Source: Actinacidiphila paucisporea
Lineage (GTDB): Bacteria > Actinomycetota > Actinomycetes > Streptomycetales > Streptomycetaceae
Direction of reading: 5' to 3'
DNA: 64,000 bases
Assembly: GCF_900142575.1 (NCBI RefSeq)
Contig: NZ_FRBI01000003.1
Span: 291,926-355,925, forward strand
This document shows, one piece after another, positions 1 to 8,925 of the stretch. The notes beneath the pieces were generated by a model, which worked only from the letters and a program-made list of their open reading frames with translations, did not search any database and was not told the origin of the DNA. Numbering within the stretch: position 1 is the stretch's first letter; the number at the start of each line of letters is the position of its first letter. The position numbers were made by a program, and so were the translations under genes.

Positions 1-118
1 TGGCGCCGCCGCGCCCCAACTCGACGGCGAGCGCCCGCCCCGCACCCCGGGTGGCACCGGCGACGAGCGCGATCCTTCCGGCCAGTGCGCTGTCCTCATG
101 CGTTTCCATACCGGCCAT
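1..118 (-). CDS. SDR-family oxidoreductase, N-terminal fragment (gene runs off the window)
   Basis: Reading the minus strand from an ATG at 118 (or 109) gives a peptide beginning MAGMETHEDSALAGRIALVA and continuing GATRGAGRALAVELGRGGA. The GATRGAGR stretch is the glycine-rich TGxxxGxG nucleotide-binding loop that opens short-chain dehydrogenases/reductases. Only about 39 residues lie in the window, so neither the substrate nor the catalytic YxxxK can be judged. The gene diverges from the proline-rich gene to its right. Their nominal starts overlap, so one of the two probably starts later than its first ATG. The fold assignment is strong because of the loop; the exact enzyme is unknown. Confidence 0.75.
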   Translation of the reverse strand, partial: MAGMETHEDSALAGRIALVAGATRGAGRALAVELGRGGA

Positions 119-854
119 GATGCCCGCCAGAATGTCCGCACGGGACCCGCCGGGTCCGGCACCAGGGGGAAGGTCCGCGCGGCCCCCGCCACCGCCGCCC
201 GCACGCCCGCGACCGCCACCACCGCCGCCCAGCCGCCCAGCCGCCCAGCCGCCCGTGCCGGTACCCGCCTTCACCGCCGCAGCGGCCGTCACGGTGCGGA
301 CGTTGACGTCGCTCACTTTCAAGGCCGGTGCCACTCCGGGGACTTACGACATGCCCGTCGCCACCTTGGCCAAGGACGCCACCGCGGCCCAGCGGCGGCC
401 GCCGCTCACTCCGGCGGCGTGCCAGGACGTGTGGGACATCGTCTACGGCAGGGCCTCCCCGGCCGGCGTCAGCCAGCTGATCAACTGGAAGGCGGACATC
501 TATCCGGGAGCCGCCACCCTCGCCGCCTACCCGCACGGCGCCGCCGCCGGCCTCTTCCGCGTGCTGGCCGCCGACCTGTCCCTGTGCCGTACCGTCTCCG
601 GCCTCGACTACGGCGGCAACCACTACACCAGCCGCATCGTCCGGGAAGCCGCCCCGGCGGCGGGCGACCAGGCGGTGCGGTTCCAGGAGGCGGCCGCCCT
701 GCCCGAGGGGGACGTCAAGTACACCGAACGGGTCGTCGTCCGGGTCGGCGACGTCATCGCCGCCTTCGACATGGTGGACGTCGGCAGGCTGACCCCCTTC
801 CCGCCCGCCCTCCTCACCCAGCAGGTCCAGCGCCTGGCCGCGGCCCAGCACTGA
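117..854 (+). CDS. Proline-rich protein of unknown function, possibly a sensor-like extracytoplasmic protein
   Basis: The C-terminal two thirds (from about base 300) read as an ordinary globular domain with strong codon bias: TLTSLTFKAGATPGTYDMPV, then a long mixed segment ending LLTQQVQRLAAAQH. It contains single spaced cysteines (CQDVWD, LCRTVS). The first 45 or so residues are almost only Pro, Ala and Arg, and no hydrophobic signal peptide is visible in any frame. The start is unresolved: ATG at 117, ATG at 132 and GTG at 255 are all in frame and none has a good ribosome site. Three exact copies of an 8-base unit lie in the proline part and could have caused a slip that hides the true N terminus. 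I do not recognise the family with certainty; the layout resembles actinobacterial lipoproteins with a soluble sensor domain. Confidence 0.5.
   Translation: MMPARMSARDPPGPAPGGRSARPPPPPPARPRPPPPPPSRPAAQPPVPVPAFTAAAAVTVRTLTSLTFKAGATPGTYDMPVATLAKDATAAQRRPPLTPAACQDVWDIVYGRASPAGVSQLINWKADIYPGAATLAAYPHGAAAGLFRVLAADLSLCRTVSGLDYGGNHYTSRIVREAAPAAGDQAVRFQEAAALPEGDVKYTERVVVRVGDVIAAFDMVDVGRLTPFPPALLTQQVQRLAAAQH
231..254. repeat. Three tandem copies of the 8-mer AGCCGCCC
   Basis: AGCCGCCC occurs three times head to tail, in the proline-coding part of the neighbouring gene. The unit length is not a multiple of three, so gain or loss of a copy shifts the reading frame. Confidence 0.9.
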
Positions 855-1093
855 GGCCCGCCCCCACGGCCCGGCCGGCTGGCTCGTACCCGCCGCGATC
901 TTCGCCGCCGGCGGCTCGGCCATGGTCCCCGCGGTGCGGTGGGCCGGCCGGTGGACCGGCGTACGCCAGGCGGCGCGCATCCGGCGACCGTCGAACGGGT
1001 GACTTCAGCGGCTCCGCTTGGCGGAAGACCGGCGCCGGCGGTCCACCATCGTGATTGCATACCGTTTCCGCCGAAATGAGGAGAAGCCGACCC

Positions 1094-2566
1094 ATGCGAC
1101 AAGGTCCGCTCGCCGGCCGCTATCCCGTGGTGGCGACGATGGTCGTCTTCGCCCTGGTGCCCTTCCTGGCCCTCTCCGCCGCCCTCGGGCCGATCACCCC
1201 GCTCATCGCCCGCGATCTGCACATGAGCCCGCAGGCGATCGACGTGACGACGGGCATGGCCAACGCCGGCTACGCGGTGGGCACGGTCCTCGCCGTGCAG
1301 TTCGCGCAGCGGCTGCCGCAGCGCCGGATGCTGCTCGTCTACGGCGCCCTGCTGGTGATCGGCTCGGTGCTCACCGCGGCGGCGACCACCGCCGCGGTCT
1401 TCATCGTCGGGCACGTCCTGCAAGGCCTGTGCACCAGCCTGCTGCTGATCGCGGCCGTGCCGCCGCTGATCATCGGATATCCGGCGCCCCGGCTGCGCGA
1501 GACCGCCGTCGTCCTCAACGTCTGCATCTTCGGCGCGGTCGCGCTCGGCCCGGTGGTCGGCGGCATCCAGGCGAACGCCCACGGATGGCGGCCGCTGTTC
1601 TGGATCATCGCCGGCATCGCCGTAGCCGCGCTCGTCCTTTCCCTGCTGACCTACCAGGAGACGCCGCCGGCCAATCCCGACGCCCCCGTCGACTACATCG
1701 CCCTCGGACTGGCCACCGTGGGATGCGTCGCCGCCTTCTTCGGCGCCTCGGAACTGCTCACCCACCGCTTCCTCGACGCCAGGGCGTGCGGGCCGCTGCT
1801 CGGCGGGCTGCTGCTGATCATCATCCTGTTCGTCCACGAGTACACCGCCAAGCGCCCGCTGCTGTGCGTGCGCAGCCTGGTCAGTACGCTCCCGGTCGCC
1901 GGCATCGTCGCCGCCATCTGCGCGGCCGCCGCGTCGGTCTCGGCGATCTCGCTGACCCTGACCTCGCTCGCGGGCCGCTACTCGCCCCTGCACCTGGGCC
2001 TGCTCTACCTCCCCGAATTCGGCGGCGCGGTGATCACCGCGCTCGTCTTCGGCGCCGTCTTCCGCACCCGCCTGCTGCACTACTTCGTCCTCGTCGGCCT
2101 GGCCTTCCTCAGCGTCGGCATCGCGGTCATGAACGCCGCCTCCCCGCCCACCTCCGCGCTCGTCGCCGTGGGCTCGGGCCTGGTCGGCATCGGCGTCGGC
2201 TCGTCCGTCGTCCCCGCGCTCTTCATCGCCGGCTTCTCGCTGCGCTCGAACAACGTCCAGCGCGTCTTCGCCATCATCGAGCTGCTCCGGGCGGTGGCGG
2301 CCTTCATGATCGCCCCGATCCTGCTGTACGTCGCCGCCACCGTCGGCGGCGATCCCGACTCCGGCACCCGGACGGCCCTGTGGATCTGCTTCGCCCTCGC
2401 GGTGGCCGGCGGGGTCCTCGGCGCCGCCCTCTACGCCCTCGGCGGAGTGCGGCCACCGAAGCCGTCGGTGCAGGACTGGATGAGCGGGGAGCGCCCCGGC
2501 TGGTACTCCCCGCCCCTCTTCGCCCGCCTGACCCGGCGCGGTGACCAGGACGACTCCTGCCTGTGA
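1094..2566 (+). CDS. MFS transporter, DHA2-like drug-efflux type
   Basis: This is an integral membrane protein of about 490 residues with roughly 14 hydrophobic segments, the size and topology of DHA2 (drug:H+ antiporter, 14-TM) permeases. Family features include an early LGPITPLIARDL motif, the loop AVQFAQRLPQRRMLLVYG between TM2 and TM3 (motif A region), and GPVVGG in the fifth helix. The ATG at 1094 was chosen because GAGGAGA lies about 9 bases upstream; the reading frame is open back to a TTG at 1055. The substrate cannot be told. The gene stands alone and converges on the macro-domain gene 31 bases further on. It probably exports a small hydrophobic compound from the cytoplasm. Confidence 0.85.
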   Translation: MRQGPLAGRYPVVATMVVFALVPFLALSAALGPITPLIARDLHMSPQAIDVTTGMANAGYAVGTVLAVQFAQRLPQRRMLLVYGALLVIGSVLTAAATTAAVFIVGHVLQGLCTSLLLIAAVPPLIIGYPAPRLRETAVVLNVCIFGAVALGPVVGGIQANAHGWRPLFWIIAGIAVAALVLSLLTYQETPPANPDAPVDYIALGLATVGCVAAFFGASELLTHRFLDARACGPLLGGLLLIIILFVHEYTAKRPLLCVRSLVSTLPVAGIVAAICAAAASVSAISLTLTSLAGRYSPLHLGLLYLPEFGGAVITALVFGAVFRTRLLHYFVLVGLAFLSVGIAVMNAASPPTSALVAVGSGLVGIGVGSSVVPALFIAGFSLRSNNVQRVFAIIELLRAVAAFMIAPILLYVAATVGGDPDSGTRTALWICFALAVAGGVLGAALYALGGVRPPKPSVQDWMSGERPGWYSPPLFARLTRRGDQDDSCL

Positions 2567-2597
2567 CCGCGGCCGCCGGTCCCCCGTCCGCGGGGCG

Positions 2598-3128
2598 TCA
2601 CCCGCGGTGCAGCGCCGCGAAGACCGCGTAGGCGGTCTCGTCGAAGAGCACGAACCGCACGTCGGTCACGGCCGTGTCCGCGCGGCGCACGGTCTCCAGT
2701 GCGATACGGGCTCCGTCGTCGAGCGGCCACCCGTAGACCCCGGTGGACACCGCGGGGAAAGCCACCGACGAGGCCCCCAACTCGTCGGCGACCCGCAGCG
2801 ATTCGCGGTAGCAGGACGCGAGCAGCCCCGACCTGTCCTCCTCCGCCGACCACACCGGCCCCACCGTGTGGATGACCCACCGCGCCGGCAGCCGCCCCGC
2901 CGTCGTGGCGACGGCCTGCCCCACCCCGAGGCCCTTCCCGTAGTGCGAGGCCCGCAGGTCCCTGCACGCCGCCAGGATCTCGGGCCCGCCCCGCCGGTGG
3001 ATGGCCCCGTCGACCCCGCCGCCGCCGAGTAGCGATGAATTCGCCGCGTTGACGATGGCGTCGGCCTGCTGCTCGGTGATGTCGCCCTGGACGAGCGAGA
3101 TGGTCGTCATCACCCCATGCTGCCGCAT
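2598..3128 (-). CDS. Macro-domain protein (YmdB-like O-acetyl-ADP-ribose deacetylase type)
   Basis: About 170 residues, a single macro domain. After a short lead the protein reads ISLVQGDITEQQADAIVNAA, then NSSLLGGGGVDGAIHRRGG, then AFPAVSTGVYGWPLDDGARI near the C terminus. These are the ADP-ribose-binding loops of the TARG/YmdB/MacroD group, including the NAAN and GGGGVDGAIH motifs. Known members hydrolyse O-acetyl-ADP-ribose or remove ADP-ribose from proteins. The start may be the ATG at 3110 (MTTISLVQGD) rather than 3128. It lies 54 bases after the caspase/HSP90 gene on the same strand, so the two may be co-transcribed; this suggests an ADP-ribose step in that system, although stand-alone macro genes are common. 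Confidence 0.9.
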   Translation of the reverse strand: MRQHGVMTTISLVQGDITEQQADAIVNAANSSLLGGGGVDGAIHRRGGPEILAACRDLRASHYGKGLGVGQAVATTAGRLPARWVIHTVGPVWSAEEDRSGLLASCYRESLRVADELGASSVAFPAVSTGVYGWPLDDGARIALETVRRADTAVTDVRFVLFDETAYAVFAALHRG

Positions 3129-3182
3129 GCGCCGGGTCCTGGGCGGAGCCGCTCGCCGGCAGGGGTGCTGTTCGCGCTGCCG

Positions 3183-6100
3183 TCAGTCGGGCGGCCCCGA
3201 GCGGGACTTCCGTCCCTGCGCCCGGCCGTCGGCCGCCGCCTCGCGGCGGGGGAAGACCACGCCCGGGGGAGGCGTGAAGCCGAGTTGTTCGAGCCGTGCC
3301 CACACCTGGCCGGGCTCCTGGTCCTCGGTGACCGCCGCGTGCACGATGTGCGTCAGGGGTACCGGAGTTGCCACGTGGAGGGTCGAGTTCGGGTGGCCGT
3401 CGCCGGCACCGAGGAGGGGCAGGTCCCCCCGGCGCAGGGTGGTCTGCCACACGGGATGGCCGGCGGCCCACCCCACGGTCCGGTAGCCGAGCACGCCGTA
3501 GCGGTCCGCCACCCACTGGGGGGTACGTCCGAGGGTCGCCGCGATGACGAGCAGATGGTCCGGACTGACGTCGTCCTCGAATCGGCGCCACGGCTCCTTG
3601 CCGTTGACGTCGCTGCTGAGCAGGATCAGGTCGTCCTTGCTGAGGACCGTCCGCCAGGCCGCCAGGCCGGCTGCCGACTCGTGCACCCGGTGGCCGAAGA
3701 GGGCGAGCCGCTCCGCGACCTGCTCCGGCGTCGACTTGGTGGCCGCCGCCGCTGCGAGGAGATGGCCGGGGGGCACGTCGGCTGCAGGGTCCAGCCACGG
3801 GTAAAGCCCGTCGAGGTCCACGCTGAGGAGGAGCGCATCCCTGGGAACACGCGCCGACCGCAGGGTCTGCGGGGGGATGTCGGGCACGATGTAGCCGAGT
3901 TGGCGGAGGCGGGCCACCGCCTCCCGCGCGCTGTACGCCGTTTCCTTCGCGGCGGCGAGGACGTGCCCGATGCGCACCTCGGCCATCGGGTCGAGCGAGG
4001 GCTTCGTACCGTCGAGGGACTCGCTGATCAAGGCGAGGTCATCGTCGGAGAGCCGGCCGGAGCGCGGCCACTCGCCGGCGCCGTCGTCCGTGACGTAGCC
4101 GAGTCGTGTGAAGCGGTCCGCAACCTGCCGGGGTGTCCGTTTCACGGTCTCGGCGGCGGCGAAGAGGTGACCGGTAGGGATGCGGGTGCCCAAAGGCATC
4201 CATCTCCTGGACTCGTCCTCCCTGGAGGTCCGCTCCCCCAGATCCCGGCTGAGCAGCATGCGGTCGGAGTGCGTGAGGATCACTTCCCAGGCGGGATGGG
4301 TGCGGGCGTCCGCGGACACGCTCAGGCCCAACCGGGTGAGCCGTTCGGCGACCCACCGAGGTGTGGAATCGGTGACGGACGCCGCGACGAGCAGCTGCTC
4401 GACGGGCACCTCGGCCGTGACGTCGAGCCACGGCGGGCTGCCGTCGCAGTCCCGGCTCAACAGCGCGCAGTCGTCCTTGCGGAGAGTGGTGTGCCACGCG
4501 GGATGGGCGGCGGCGTGCGCGGGCAGGCGGTGGCCGAGTTCGGTGAGGCGTTCGGCGACCTGCCGCGGGGTGGACTCCAGGGCAGCCGCCGCCACCAGCA
4601 GGTGGCTGAGCGGAACCTCGTCGTCGGGTTCGAGCCAGCGGCCCGTGCCGGTCACGTTCACGCTGAGGATGATCAGGTCGTCCTGGGCGGCCGTTGCCGC
4701 CTCGGGGACATACCGGGTCTCGGGAGTCCGGTAGCCGACCCGCTCCAGCCGGTCCCGGACCTGCCGGGGCGGGCACTCCGCGAACCGGGCCATGTCCAGG
4801 ATGTAGCCCATGGGCACCGGCGCGTCGGTGCTCAGCCAGCCGGCTTGCGCCCCGATGGGCAGTGGCGTTTCCCGGTCGTCGCCGGCGGGCTGCCGCGGGA
4901 CGCTGTGGAAGACCCGCTCGTCCTGGCCGAGGAGACACAGCCGGGCCAGCAGCGGCGGGAGGGTCGCATCCAACCGCTCGGCCGCCTCCACCAGGTTCCT
5001 TCGCACGGAGCGCCGCCCCCGCACATGTGCTCGCAGGATGGCCTCGTAGTCGTAGGACTTCGCGTCGCTCAAGCTCTGCAGATCGAGCAGCAGGGCGTCG
5101 CTGGGCAGTGCCACCGGCGGCGACTCGCCGTCCGCGAGGCCGACGCCGGGCAGCAGCCCCGCCTTGGCCCAGGCCCTGGCCCGCCAGTCCGCGACGAACG
5201 GCGGGAAGTTCTCGAGTATCTCGTCCGCCTTGCGCAGCAGTCGGCTGTCGGCATCGCCCTTGGCCGGTTTGGCCGACGGCTCGCCGGCCCCCGGCCCCGT
5301 CTGCCCGGCCCACAGGGCGACGTCCGGGACGAAGCAGCCGACGACGGCGATGTCCGCGTCCCGGCCGCCCAGTTGCCACCCGGGGAGGCCGTTCTCGACG
5401 GCGGCCCGCAGCACGGTGTCCGCCAGCGCCGGTCGCTCCTTGGCCAGTTCGCTCAGCCAGGTCGGCGTGAGGACCCCGGCTTCCGCACGCACCAGGGCGT
5501 CGACGCGGTCGGCGAGCAGGGCGTCGACGGCGATCGCTGCGGGGTCCCTCGGGTGGTTGCGGTCGATGGTCAGGTCGGGGGCGGCGGCTCCGGTGAGGTT
5601 GACCACCGCTCCGAAGACCGGGTGGCCGATCCAGATGCCGTCCCTGAGCACTCCGCCCTCGCCGGGGCACCACCAGATGCCCGGCGAGCCGCTGGTCGCC
5701 ACGGGCGCCGTGCCGTGCCGGGCGGCCCGCTCGTTCAACCTGCCCGCGCGCAGCCGGAAGACCTCGTCCGTGCCCTCTTCCGACGCGTCGAGGTCGTAGT
5801 CGCTCGTCCAGACCCATCGGCCGAGCACGTCGTGCAGCGGCGGCAGGTCCAGGTCCTGCTTCAGGTACAGGCGGACCGCGGTGCCGGCCTCGATGCCCGC
5901 CAGGGGCTTGATGTGGAAGAGGGCGCCGGGTCCTGAGATGTCGATCTGGAGGCCCTGGCCCAGTTCGCCGTCCCGGTTGAACCGCCGGGTGACCACCCGT
6001 ATCTCGTCCGCGAGCAGGAAGTACGAGTAGACGCCGATGCCGAAGATGCTGTTCGGCTGCAACTGGATGCCGGCCCGCCGCCAGTCGACCTGCTCCTCCA

Positions 6101-8348
6101 GATACTCCTGGGACGTGGTGAACCGCATGCCGCCGCGGGCGAAGAGCTTCTCCAGCTCCTGCTCGCCCATGCCCACGCCGTTGTCCCGGCACTCGATGTA
6201 CGGGCGGCGGTCGTCGTGGCCGCGGACGAAGGTGATCTTCCCGCGCCAGTCCCCGCCGTGCTCGGTGTCCCCGCGCTGGTGGCGCAGGAACGCCAGCCGC
6301 CGGTCCCGGTGCCGGCAGGCGTCGAGCGCGTTCTGGAACAGCTCGCGGACCGCGGCCTCGGGGTGGTGGTAGATCTGCTGGCCCATGAGCAGCTCGCGGA
6401 CGCTGTCGTCGTCCAGGGTCAGGCGCATCTCGGTGAGGCTGAACCGGTCGTCCGGTCCCGGGCGCACGCCCAGCGAGCTGTAGCGCAGCGGGATGACGTC
6501 GCCGAGCGCGGCCGCCTCCGGGAGGCCGTTGTCCGGGTGGGTGACCCGGAGGACGTAGCGGTCCATGGCCGTGACGTGCGCGCGGAGGACCGAGGCGACC
6601 TCGGGGGACGCGCATTCGGCGCCGAGGTCGTACCCGACGGTGCCCGAGCCGTCGCGGGACAGCCGCTGCCAGCTCCAGAAGCGCTCGCGAAGCACCTCGG
6701 GGGTGAAGGAACTGCCGGCGTTGACGTGGTCGATGGCGGTAGGCAGCGCGAACGGGTCGACCGCCATCTGGTGGGCGACGCTGAGCAGCCGGGCGATCAG
6801 TCCGGCCCTGATGTCGGTGTCGGTCGTCGGCTTGCCGACTCGCAGCCGGGGGTCGGGGCTGGCCAGCAGCGCCGACATGAGGGGGTCGAGCACCTGCTGG
6901 AGGGTGAACCGGCCGTAGAGCCCGAAGAGCCGGCGCAGCATCGTGCGCGACGGCTCGCCGGTCTCCTCCAGGAGCGCGCCGATCGCCTGCAACGGGTCGG
7001 GCTTGCGCTCGATGAAGGCCCGGTTCAGCACCCAGTGGCGGTACAGCCACCAGCAGATGGCCCGGGCGGCCGTCTCGTTGCCGCGCAGGACCGCGGACCT
7101 CGCTCGCCGCACCGCGTCGGGACGACGTTCCAGGAACTCGCGGTAGCTGCCCCGCGGCCCGTCGGATCCGTCCACCGCCGCGGGCCGCTCGCCGAGCAGG
7201 TCACGCTCCGGGTCGGTCGACTTCAGGGACTCGCCGAGCGCCCCGTCCCACCAGGTGGCGTAGACGAAGGGCATCAGGCCGACCAGCAGCGCCTCGGCCT
7301 GGTTGAGCAGCGGGTCGCCGGCGCGGCCGCAGGCCCGTTTCACCATGTCGGTGAGGTGCTCGCACATCCGTACCGCGAAGCCCGCCGAGCGCCAGGGGTC
7401 GTTGGCGAGCCGGGGCTCGTCCTGGCAGCTCTGCGCGAGCCGGAGGACCAGTTTCCGCGCCAGCTCGACCGTCGGGTCCAGTTCGGCCGCGGCGGGGGCC
7501 CAGCCGCGCAGGAAGGTCTCGACGACGTCGGTCCACTGCTCGTACTCCGGCGGGAGCCTGCGCGGGTTCGGGCCGAGCGCCACGTGGGGCGTGCCGTTCT
7601 GCAGGATCTGCGGGGCCTGCTCGGGTAAGCGGGCGCGGGCGTACGAGAAGAGGCTCTCCATGCCCAGGTAGGCGGGCTCGGCTCCGCCCGGGGCGCGGTC
7701 GACGCCCTGCTCCAGGCCGTCGATGAGCTTGCCGGTGAAGGCGGTGTAGCCGTGGCCGTCGCTGTCGTCGGCCGTCCGGTCGGCGGCCGACGAGGTGACG
7801 ATGTGCCAGCCCTCCTCCAGTGTCATCTGCTGGAGCAGCTCGGTCGTCAGCGGGGGCTCACCGCCGGACAGCACGCCCTGGGCGGCGACCCCGCTGAAGC
7901 AGCAGTCGAGGATCAGGATGCGCACCCGGGCCCGTGATGTCCGCAGGATGGCCCTGACCTCGCCGAAATCGAGGCTGTCCCAGTCCGGGCGCGGGTACTG
8001 GGCCTCGCTGAGGACGAGGTAGAGCCGGTCCTCGTTCCCCTTCGACAACGAGACCGCGTGCCCGGCGTAGTAGACGAGCAGCACGTCCTCGGCCTCGCCG
8101 GCGGCCCGCTCCAGCGCCTCCAGCGCGACCCGGCTGCGGGCCGGGTTCAGCAGCGGGGCGGGGCACAATTCGGCGTCGAAGACGGCTTCCGCGCGTTCGC
8201 ACAGCAGGTGGCGCAGCCGCCGGACGCTGCTGTCGACGTTCGCCAGCTGCTGGAGCCGGGTGCTCGGGTGGTACTCGGTGGTGCCGATGAAGACAGCCCG
8301 CGAGGTGGCCTTGTCAGGAGGCTGCAGTTGCATCGGCCTCCCCTTCAC
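3183..8348 (-). CDS. Caspase-like / HSP90-type ATPase / winged-HTH-like repeat protein, 1,721 residues
   Basis: Domains in order, counted from the GTG at 8348. Residues 15-260: caspase-like (C14) domain with the catalytic pair visible, His97 in LVYYAGH and Cys150 in ILILDCCFSG. Residues about 300-600: a helical region that fits the inactivated-HD effector-linker domain described in bacterial caspase-HSP90 proteins. Residues about 635-900: GHKL/HSP90 ATPase with the N box ELFQNALDA (Asn673), DNGVGMG (Asp722) and the lid GIGVYSYF. After a linker come eight copies of a unit of about 66-76 residues from 1170 to the end. ATG at 8333, preceded by GAAGGGGAGG, is an alternative start. Leu241 is encoded by TTA. 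The architecture matches predicted NTP-dependent immune or programmed-death proteins; the trigger and the protease targets are unknown. Confidence 0.9.
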   Translation of the reverse strand: MKGRPMQLQPPDKATSRAVFIGTTEYHPSTRLQQLANVDSSVRRLRHLLCERAEAVFDAELCPAPLLNPARSRVALEALERAAGEAEDVLLVYYAGHAVSLSKGNEDRLYLVLSEAQYPRPDWDSLDFGEVRAILRTSRARVRILILDCCFSGVAAQGVLSGGEPPLTTELLQQMTLEEGWHIVTSSAADRTADDSDGHGYTAFTGKLIDGLEQGVDRAPGGAEPAYLGMESLFSYARARLPEQAPQILQNGTPHVALGPNPRRLPPEYEQWTDVVETFLRGWAPAAAELDPTVELARKLVLRLAQSCQDEPRLANDPWRSAGFAVRMCEHLTDMVKRACGRAGDPLLNQAEALLVGLMPFVYATWWDGALGESLKSTDPERDLLGERPAAVDGSDGPRGSYREFLERRPDAVRRARSAVLRGNETAARAICWWLYRHWVLNRAFIERKPDPLQAIGALLEETGEPSRTMLRRLFGLYGRFTLQQVLDPLMSALLASPDPRLRVGKPTTDTDIRAGLIARLLSVAHQMAVDPFALPTAIDHVNAGSSFTPEVLRERFWSWQRLSRDGSGTVGYDLGAECASPEVASVLRAHVTAMDRYVLRVTHPDNGLPEAAALGDVIPLRYSSLGVRPGPDDRFSLTEMRLTLDDDSVRELLMGQQIYHHPEAAVRELFQNALDACRHRDRRLAFLRHQRGDTEHGGDWRGKITFVRGHDDRRPYIECRDNGVGMGEQELEKLFARGGMRFTTSQEYLEEQVDWRRAGIQLQPNSIFGIGVYSYFLLADEIRVVTRRFNRDGELGQGLQIDISGPGALFHIKPLAGIEAGTAVRLYLKQDLDLPPLHDVLGRWVWTSDYDLDASEEGTDEVFRLRAGRLNERAARHGTAPVATSGSPGIWWCPGEGGVLRDGIWIGHPVFGAVVNLTGAAAPDLTIDRNHPRDPAAIAVDALLADRVDALVRAEAGVLTPTWLSELAKERPALADTVLRAAVENGLPGWQLGGRDADIAVVGCFVPDVALWAGQTGPGAGEPSAKPAKGDADSRLLRKADEILENFPPFVADWRARAWAKAGLLPGVGLADGESPPVALPSDALLLDLQSLSDAKSYDYEAILRAHVRGRRSVRRNLVEAAERLDATLPPLLARLCLLGQDERVFHSVPRQPAGDDRETPLPIGAQAGWLSTDAPVPMGYILDMARFAECPPRQVRDRLERVGYRTPETRYVPEAATAAQDDLIILSVNVTGTGRWLEPDDEVPLSHLLVAAAALESTPRQVAERLTELGHRLPAHAAAHPAWHTTLRKDDCALLSRDCDGSPPWLDVTAEVPVEQLLVAASVTDSTPRWVAERLTRLGLSVSADARTHPAWEVILTHSDRMLLSRDLGERTSREDESRRWMPLGTRIPTGHLFAAAETVKRTPRQVADRFTRLGYVTDDGAGEWPRSGRLSDDDLALISESLDGTKPSLDPMAEVRIGHVLAAAKETAYSAREAVARLRQLGYIVPDIPPQTLRSARVPRDALLLSVDLDGLYPWLDPAADVPPGHLLAAAAATKSTPEQVAERLALFGHRVHESAAGLAAWRTVLSKDDLILLSSDVNGKEPWRRFEDDVSPDHLLVIAATLGRTPQWVADRYGVLGYRTVGWAAGHPVWQTTLRRGDLPLLGAGDGHPNSTLHVATPVPLTHIVHAAVTEDQEPGQVWARLEQLGFTPPPGVVFPRREAAADGRAQGRKSRSGPPD
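3264..4841 (-). repeat. Eight-copy protein repeat array (winged-HTH-like) in the caspase/HSP90 protein
   Basis: Each unit carries a conserved core of the form VPxxHLLxAAxxxxxTPxQV followed by AERLxxLGHRV, then a tail with LLSxDxDGxxPWLD. Cores begin near residues 1176, 1242, 1312, 1388, 1456, 1523, 1592 and 1661. Copies are clearly homologous but diverged, so the array is old. It fits the wHTH repeats reported next to HSP90 domains in bacterial caspase systems. Confidence 0.8.
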
Positions 8349-8925
8349 CCTCCGCCAGCTTGGCAGTCAATATACCGATCCGCCCATGCCGCCGAGCGGC
8401 TTCGGGAAGCTCGCCCTGGGGCGGCACGGGCATTCGTGGTGCGCGGCCGCACGCCAGGGGCGGCCGCGTCGCAGGTGACTCGCGCGCCCGGTACGGGACG
8501 CCGATCGCCCGCCCGGCACCACCTCGGCGCGGGTGCCGCCGCGGCCCCGCGGAATTGTTTCCGCCGCGTTACGATTTCTCGCACGGTAGGCGTTTGACGT
8601 CGGCATTTCGTCGATCCGAATCGACGGCATACGTGTTTTGCGGGCGATAAAGGAGACCGCCGGGGGTTGCCCGGATTCCGTAGACGGGGCACCCCCCGCT
8701 CATTACACTTGCTCGCAATCCGGCGAGGCCGGACCGCCTTGCCACGGAATGTGCGAAGGCCAAGAAACCCATGTTCTGCGCGCGACACGTCCGAATAGCC
8801 GGTCCGGCTCGACACAGTTGACGCATTCCACTCATCAGCCTGCCTGGCACCTCCAGGTCGCTCGTGTCCCGCCCTGCGCTATCCCGATTCGGTCTGCCGC
8901 AGTCCTCCCGTGAGGAGAACAGCAA
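8349..8925. other. Intergenic region between divergent genes, no gene seen
   Basis: The 577 bases between the caspase/HSP90 gene and the antiporter contain no convincing coding frame. The right half is less GC-rich than the rest and must hold the antiporter promoter. GTGAGGAGAACAGCAA just before 8926 is a good ribosome site. No strong palindrome was found. Confidence 0.6.

Noticed and set aside
96-980. Long minus-strand frame opposite the proline-rich gene
   Set aside because: Composition is Gly/Arg/Asp-rich without motifs, typical of the antisense of a GC-rich gene; the plus frame has the sensible domain.
3117-5936. 939-codon plus-strand frame opposite the caspase/HSP90 gene
   Set aside because: It is the mirror image of the repeat array (hence its own apparent periodicity) and has no known motif.
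8345-8815. 156-codon minus frame before the caspase gene
   Set aside because: No domain, mixed codon bias, and it overlaps the only space for promoters; treated as non-coding.
8349-8925. Riboswitch or structured leader before the antiporter
   Set aside because: I looked for ydaO/yybP-type cores and saw none; no long helices are evident.
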